From Acidobacteriota bacterium (GTDB taxonomy: Bacteria > Acidobacteriota > Holophagae > Thermotomaculales > Thermotomaculaceae): a DNA stretch of 7,408 nucleotides. The stretch is taken from contig JAMOUY010000276.1 in the NCBI GenBank assembly GCA_027067895.1, positions 1 to 7,408 of the forward strand. Direction: 5' to 3'. Position 1 is the stretch's first letter; each line of letters begins with the position of its first letter. The notes under the pieces were generated by a model, which saw only the letters and a list, made by a program, of their open reading frames with translations, had not been told where the DNA came from and did no database searches. Below, piece by piece: positions 6,629 through 7,408 of this stretch. The translations under genes and the position numbers were made by a program.

Positions 6629-6645
6629 CTAACAAAACTTATTAG
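6629..6645. promoter_or_regulatory. Candidate operator: 17-bp near-palindrome in the Xre promoter spacer
   Basis: CTAACAA and TTATTAG flank AAC; six of seven arm positions are complementary. The site fills the 17 bases upstream of the Xre -10 box, where a bound repressor would block RNA polymerase. Size and symmetry fit Cro/CI-type dimers. No second copy was found nearby. Confidence 0.35.
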
Positions 6646-6655
6646 AAAAAGCAAT

Positions 6656-6672
6656 AAAAAAAATTTTTTTTT
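6656..6672. other. A8T9 tract between divergent promoters
   Basis: Eight A followed directly by nine T, between the Xre and PilZ promoters. Such tracts are stiff, narrow-groove DNA and can act as an UP-element-like activator or disfavour nucleoid protein wrapping. Function is inferred from composition only. Confidence 0.4.
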
Positions 6673-6691
6673 CTCAGTTTTTTTATTCGGG

Positions 6692-6697
6692 TATAAT
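6692..6697 (+). promoter_or_regulatory. -10 box of the PilZ gene
   Basis: A perfect TATAAT lies 34 nt before the ATG at 6732. The best -35 choices are weak: TTTTCT at 6669-6674 (17-nt spacing) or TTCTCA at 6671-6676 (15-nt spacing). The expected transcript starts near 6704 and carries a GAGGA (6718-6722) 9 nt before the start codon. Confidence 0.55.
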
Positions 6698-6731
6698 AGA
6701 ATTAAAAAATAGCGACAGAGGAAGTGAGATT

Positions 6732-7133
6732 ATGACGGATTACAAAGAAAAAAGAAGATACAAAAGAATAGACTTATCCGGTTATATAAGAATAAAACCG
6801 ATAAACATAAACGAAAATGCCTCAGAATTAAAAGGGAAATTTAAAAATATCAGCGAGGGAGGAATTCTGTTTGAAAGCATATCCTTTATTGAAAAAGGCA
6901 CTCTTTTAAAAATTGAATTGACAATTCCCGAAAATAAAGCATTTGCCGCAAGATACAAGGAATTTGCCAATGTTGTGGGAAAAAAGAGTTTAATTCTCGG
7001 AAAAGTTGTAAGAACAACCAAAATAAACAACGACAAATGGAATCTGGGCATACAGTTTGTAAATATGTATGAAGGGGATTTTGCCAATTTTAAAAGATTT
7101 CTTGAATTGATAGACAAAAATTACAATTGGTAA
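6732..7133 (+). CDS. PilZ-domain cyclic-di-GMP receptor protein
   Basis: This 133-residue cytoplasmic protein is almost entirely one PilZ domain. Both c-di-GMP binding motifs are intact: RxxxR as R8-RYK-R12 near the N-terminus and N/DxSxxG as N39-I-S41-E-G-G44. The barrel continues with GILFES (44-49), the LTIPE strand (63-67), and the LGKVVRTT and WNLGIQFVN strands near the C-terminus, followed by a short closing helix. Stand-alone PilZ proteins act by binding c-di-GMP and then contacting a partner, often in motility, exopolysaccharide synthesis or stress control; the partner here is not known. GAGGA at 6718-6722 supports the ATG at 6732. The gene is divergent from an Xre regulator and followed 53 nt later by a response regulator gene on the same strand, which has its own promoter overlapping the PilZ stop. 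Intact motifs make ligand binding likely; the downstream role is open. Confidence 0.93.
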   Translation: MTDYKEKRRYKRIDLSGYIRIKPININENASELKGKFKNISEGGILFESISFIEKGTLLKIELTIPENKAFAARYKEFANVVGKKSLILGKVVRTTKINNDKWNLGIQFVNMYEGDFANFKRFLELIDKNYNW

Positions 7134-7154
7134 ACCGTTTTTATCTGCTATAAT
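7127..7154 (+). promoter_or_regulatory. Candidate extended -10 promoter of the response regulator gene
   Basis: TTGGTA (7127-7132) and TATAAT (7149-7154) are 16 nt apart, and TGC precedes the -10, forming an extended -10 motif. The -35 overlaps the PilZ stop codon. No terminator is visible between the two genes, so read-through from PilZ is also possible. Confidence 0.55.
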
Positions 7155-7186
7155 TCAACTATACAAAATACCTTTACGAGGGAATG

Positions 7187-7408
7187 ATGGTAAACCAGAA
7201 TGATAAGTTTTTAAGAGGCTTTAAATTACCGTTTATTCCTAAATCCGAAGACATAAGCATACTTGTTGTTGACGACGAGCCAGATATTCTTGATTCCCTT
7301 GAAGAAATGCTCTTGCTAAACGGCTTTACAAATATTGAACTTGCCGAAAACGGAGAAGAAGCGATAAAAAAACTGAAAAACAAATGCTATGACATTGTTA
7401 TCACTGAC
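7187..7408 (+). CDS. Response regulator receiver-domain protein, N-terminal part
   Basis: The frame is open to the window end, giving 74 residues. After about 20 residues of extension (VNQNDKFLRGFKLPFIPKSE) comes a receiver domain: ISILVVDDEPDILDSLEEML carries the two acidic Mg-binding residues (DDE), then AENGEEAIKKL, then YDIVITD, whose last Asp, at the very window edge, is the expected phosphorylation site. Such domains receive phosphate from a histidine kinase. The output domain lies beyond the window, so it could be a DNA-binding regulator, an enzyme or a stand-alone receiver. Two ATGs lie side by side at 7184 and 7187; GAGG at 7178-7181 is 5 nt from the second but only 2 nt from the first, favouring 7187. 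It follows the PilZ gene on the same strand, which suggests but does not prove a shared pathway. Confidence 0.9.
   Translation, partial: MVNQNDKFLRGFKLPFIPKSEDISILVVDDEPDILDSLEEMLLLNGFTNIELAENGEEAIKKLKNKCYDIVITD

Noticed and set aside
6616..6654. Start of the Xre gene at a TTG at 6654
   Set aside because: No ribosome binding site, hydrophobic residues unlike an Xre N-terminus, and overlap with the TATAAT box; the HTH fold begins well after the ATG at 6615.
6782..7117. Minus-strand frame of 111 codons opposite the PilZ gene
   Set aside because: The plus strand encodes a complete PilZ domain with both ligand motifs and a ribosome binding site; the opposite frame is a shadow.
7184..7186. First of two adjacent ATGs as the response regulator start
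   Set aside because: The GAGG would be only 2 nt away; the second ATG at 7187 has normal spacing. The difference is one residue and does not affect the call.
1..7408. CRISPR array, tRNA, rRNA, transposase or attachment site
   Set aside because: No regularly spaced repeats, cloverleaf-like structures, transposase motifs or flanking duplications were seen on either strand.

Overview
The window is AT-rich (roughly one third G+C by eye) chromosomal DNA from a Gram-negative (diderm) bacterium. The main evidence for an outer membrane is a lipopolysaccharide-export permease of the LptF/LptG family. A PATAN (DUF4388) protein with a SPOR-like C-terminus, a PilZ protein and a response regulator suggest a lineage rich in two-component and cyclic-di-GMP signalling. 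I cannot assign a phylum from the sequence alone. There are no mobile elements, CRISPR arrays, tRNAs or rRNAs.

Layout. Left block (1-1346): the 3' end of a plus-strand rdgB/HAM1-type nucleotide pyrophosphatase meets a minus-strand serC head-on. The serC terminator hairpin lies inside the last rdgB codons. Next is a gene-free divergent region (about 1311-1723), whose purine-rich half switches to a pyrimidine-rich half near 1500. Middle block (1724-6127): a single 772-residue plus-strand gene carries both LptF-like and LptG-like halves. It converges on a minus-strand 678-residue protein with a PATAN domain at the N-terminus, one membrane segment and a SPOR-like domain at the C-terminus. The terminator of that gene again overlaps the end of the plus-strand gene. 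Right block (6241-7408): a minus-strand Xre-type HTH regulator is divergent from a PilZ-domain protein, and a response regulator truncated by the window edge follows PilZ on the plus strand.

How the genes fit together. rdgB (nucleotide pool cleaning), serC (serine and vitamin B6 synthesis) and lptFG (LPS export) look like ordinary housekeeping genes. The right-hand genes look like a small signalling neighbourhood: PilZ (c-di-GMP receptor, both binding motifs intact), a receiver domain, an Xre regulator and a membrane-spanning PATAN-SPOR protein. PATAN domains are known partners of receiver domains and SPOR domains bind peptidoglycan. The least ordinary idea here is therefore that the 678-residue protein links cytoplasmic signalling to the cell wall. 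This is inference from domain content and proximity only.

The most notable points are the fused LptF-LptG permease, the PATAN-TM-SPOR architecture, two genes (lptFG and the Xre regulator) that lack a Shine-Dalgarno and have a -10-like box 7-8 nt from their start codons (possible leaderless mRNAs), and a 17-bp near-palindrome in the promoter spacer of the Xre gene that could be its operator.
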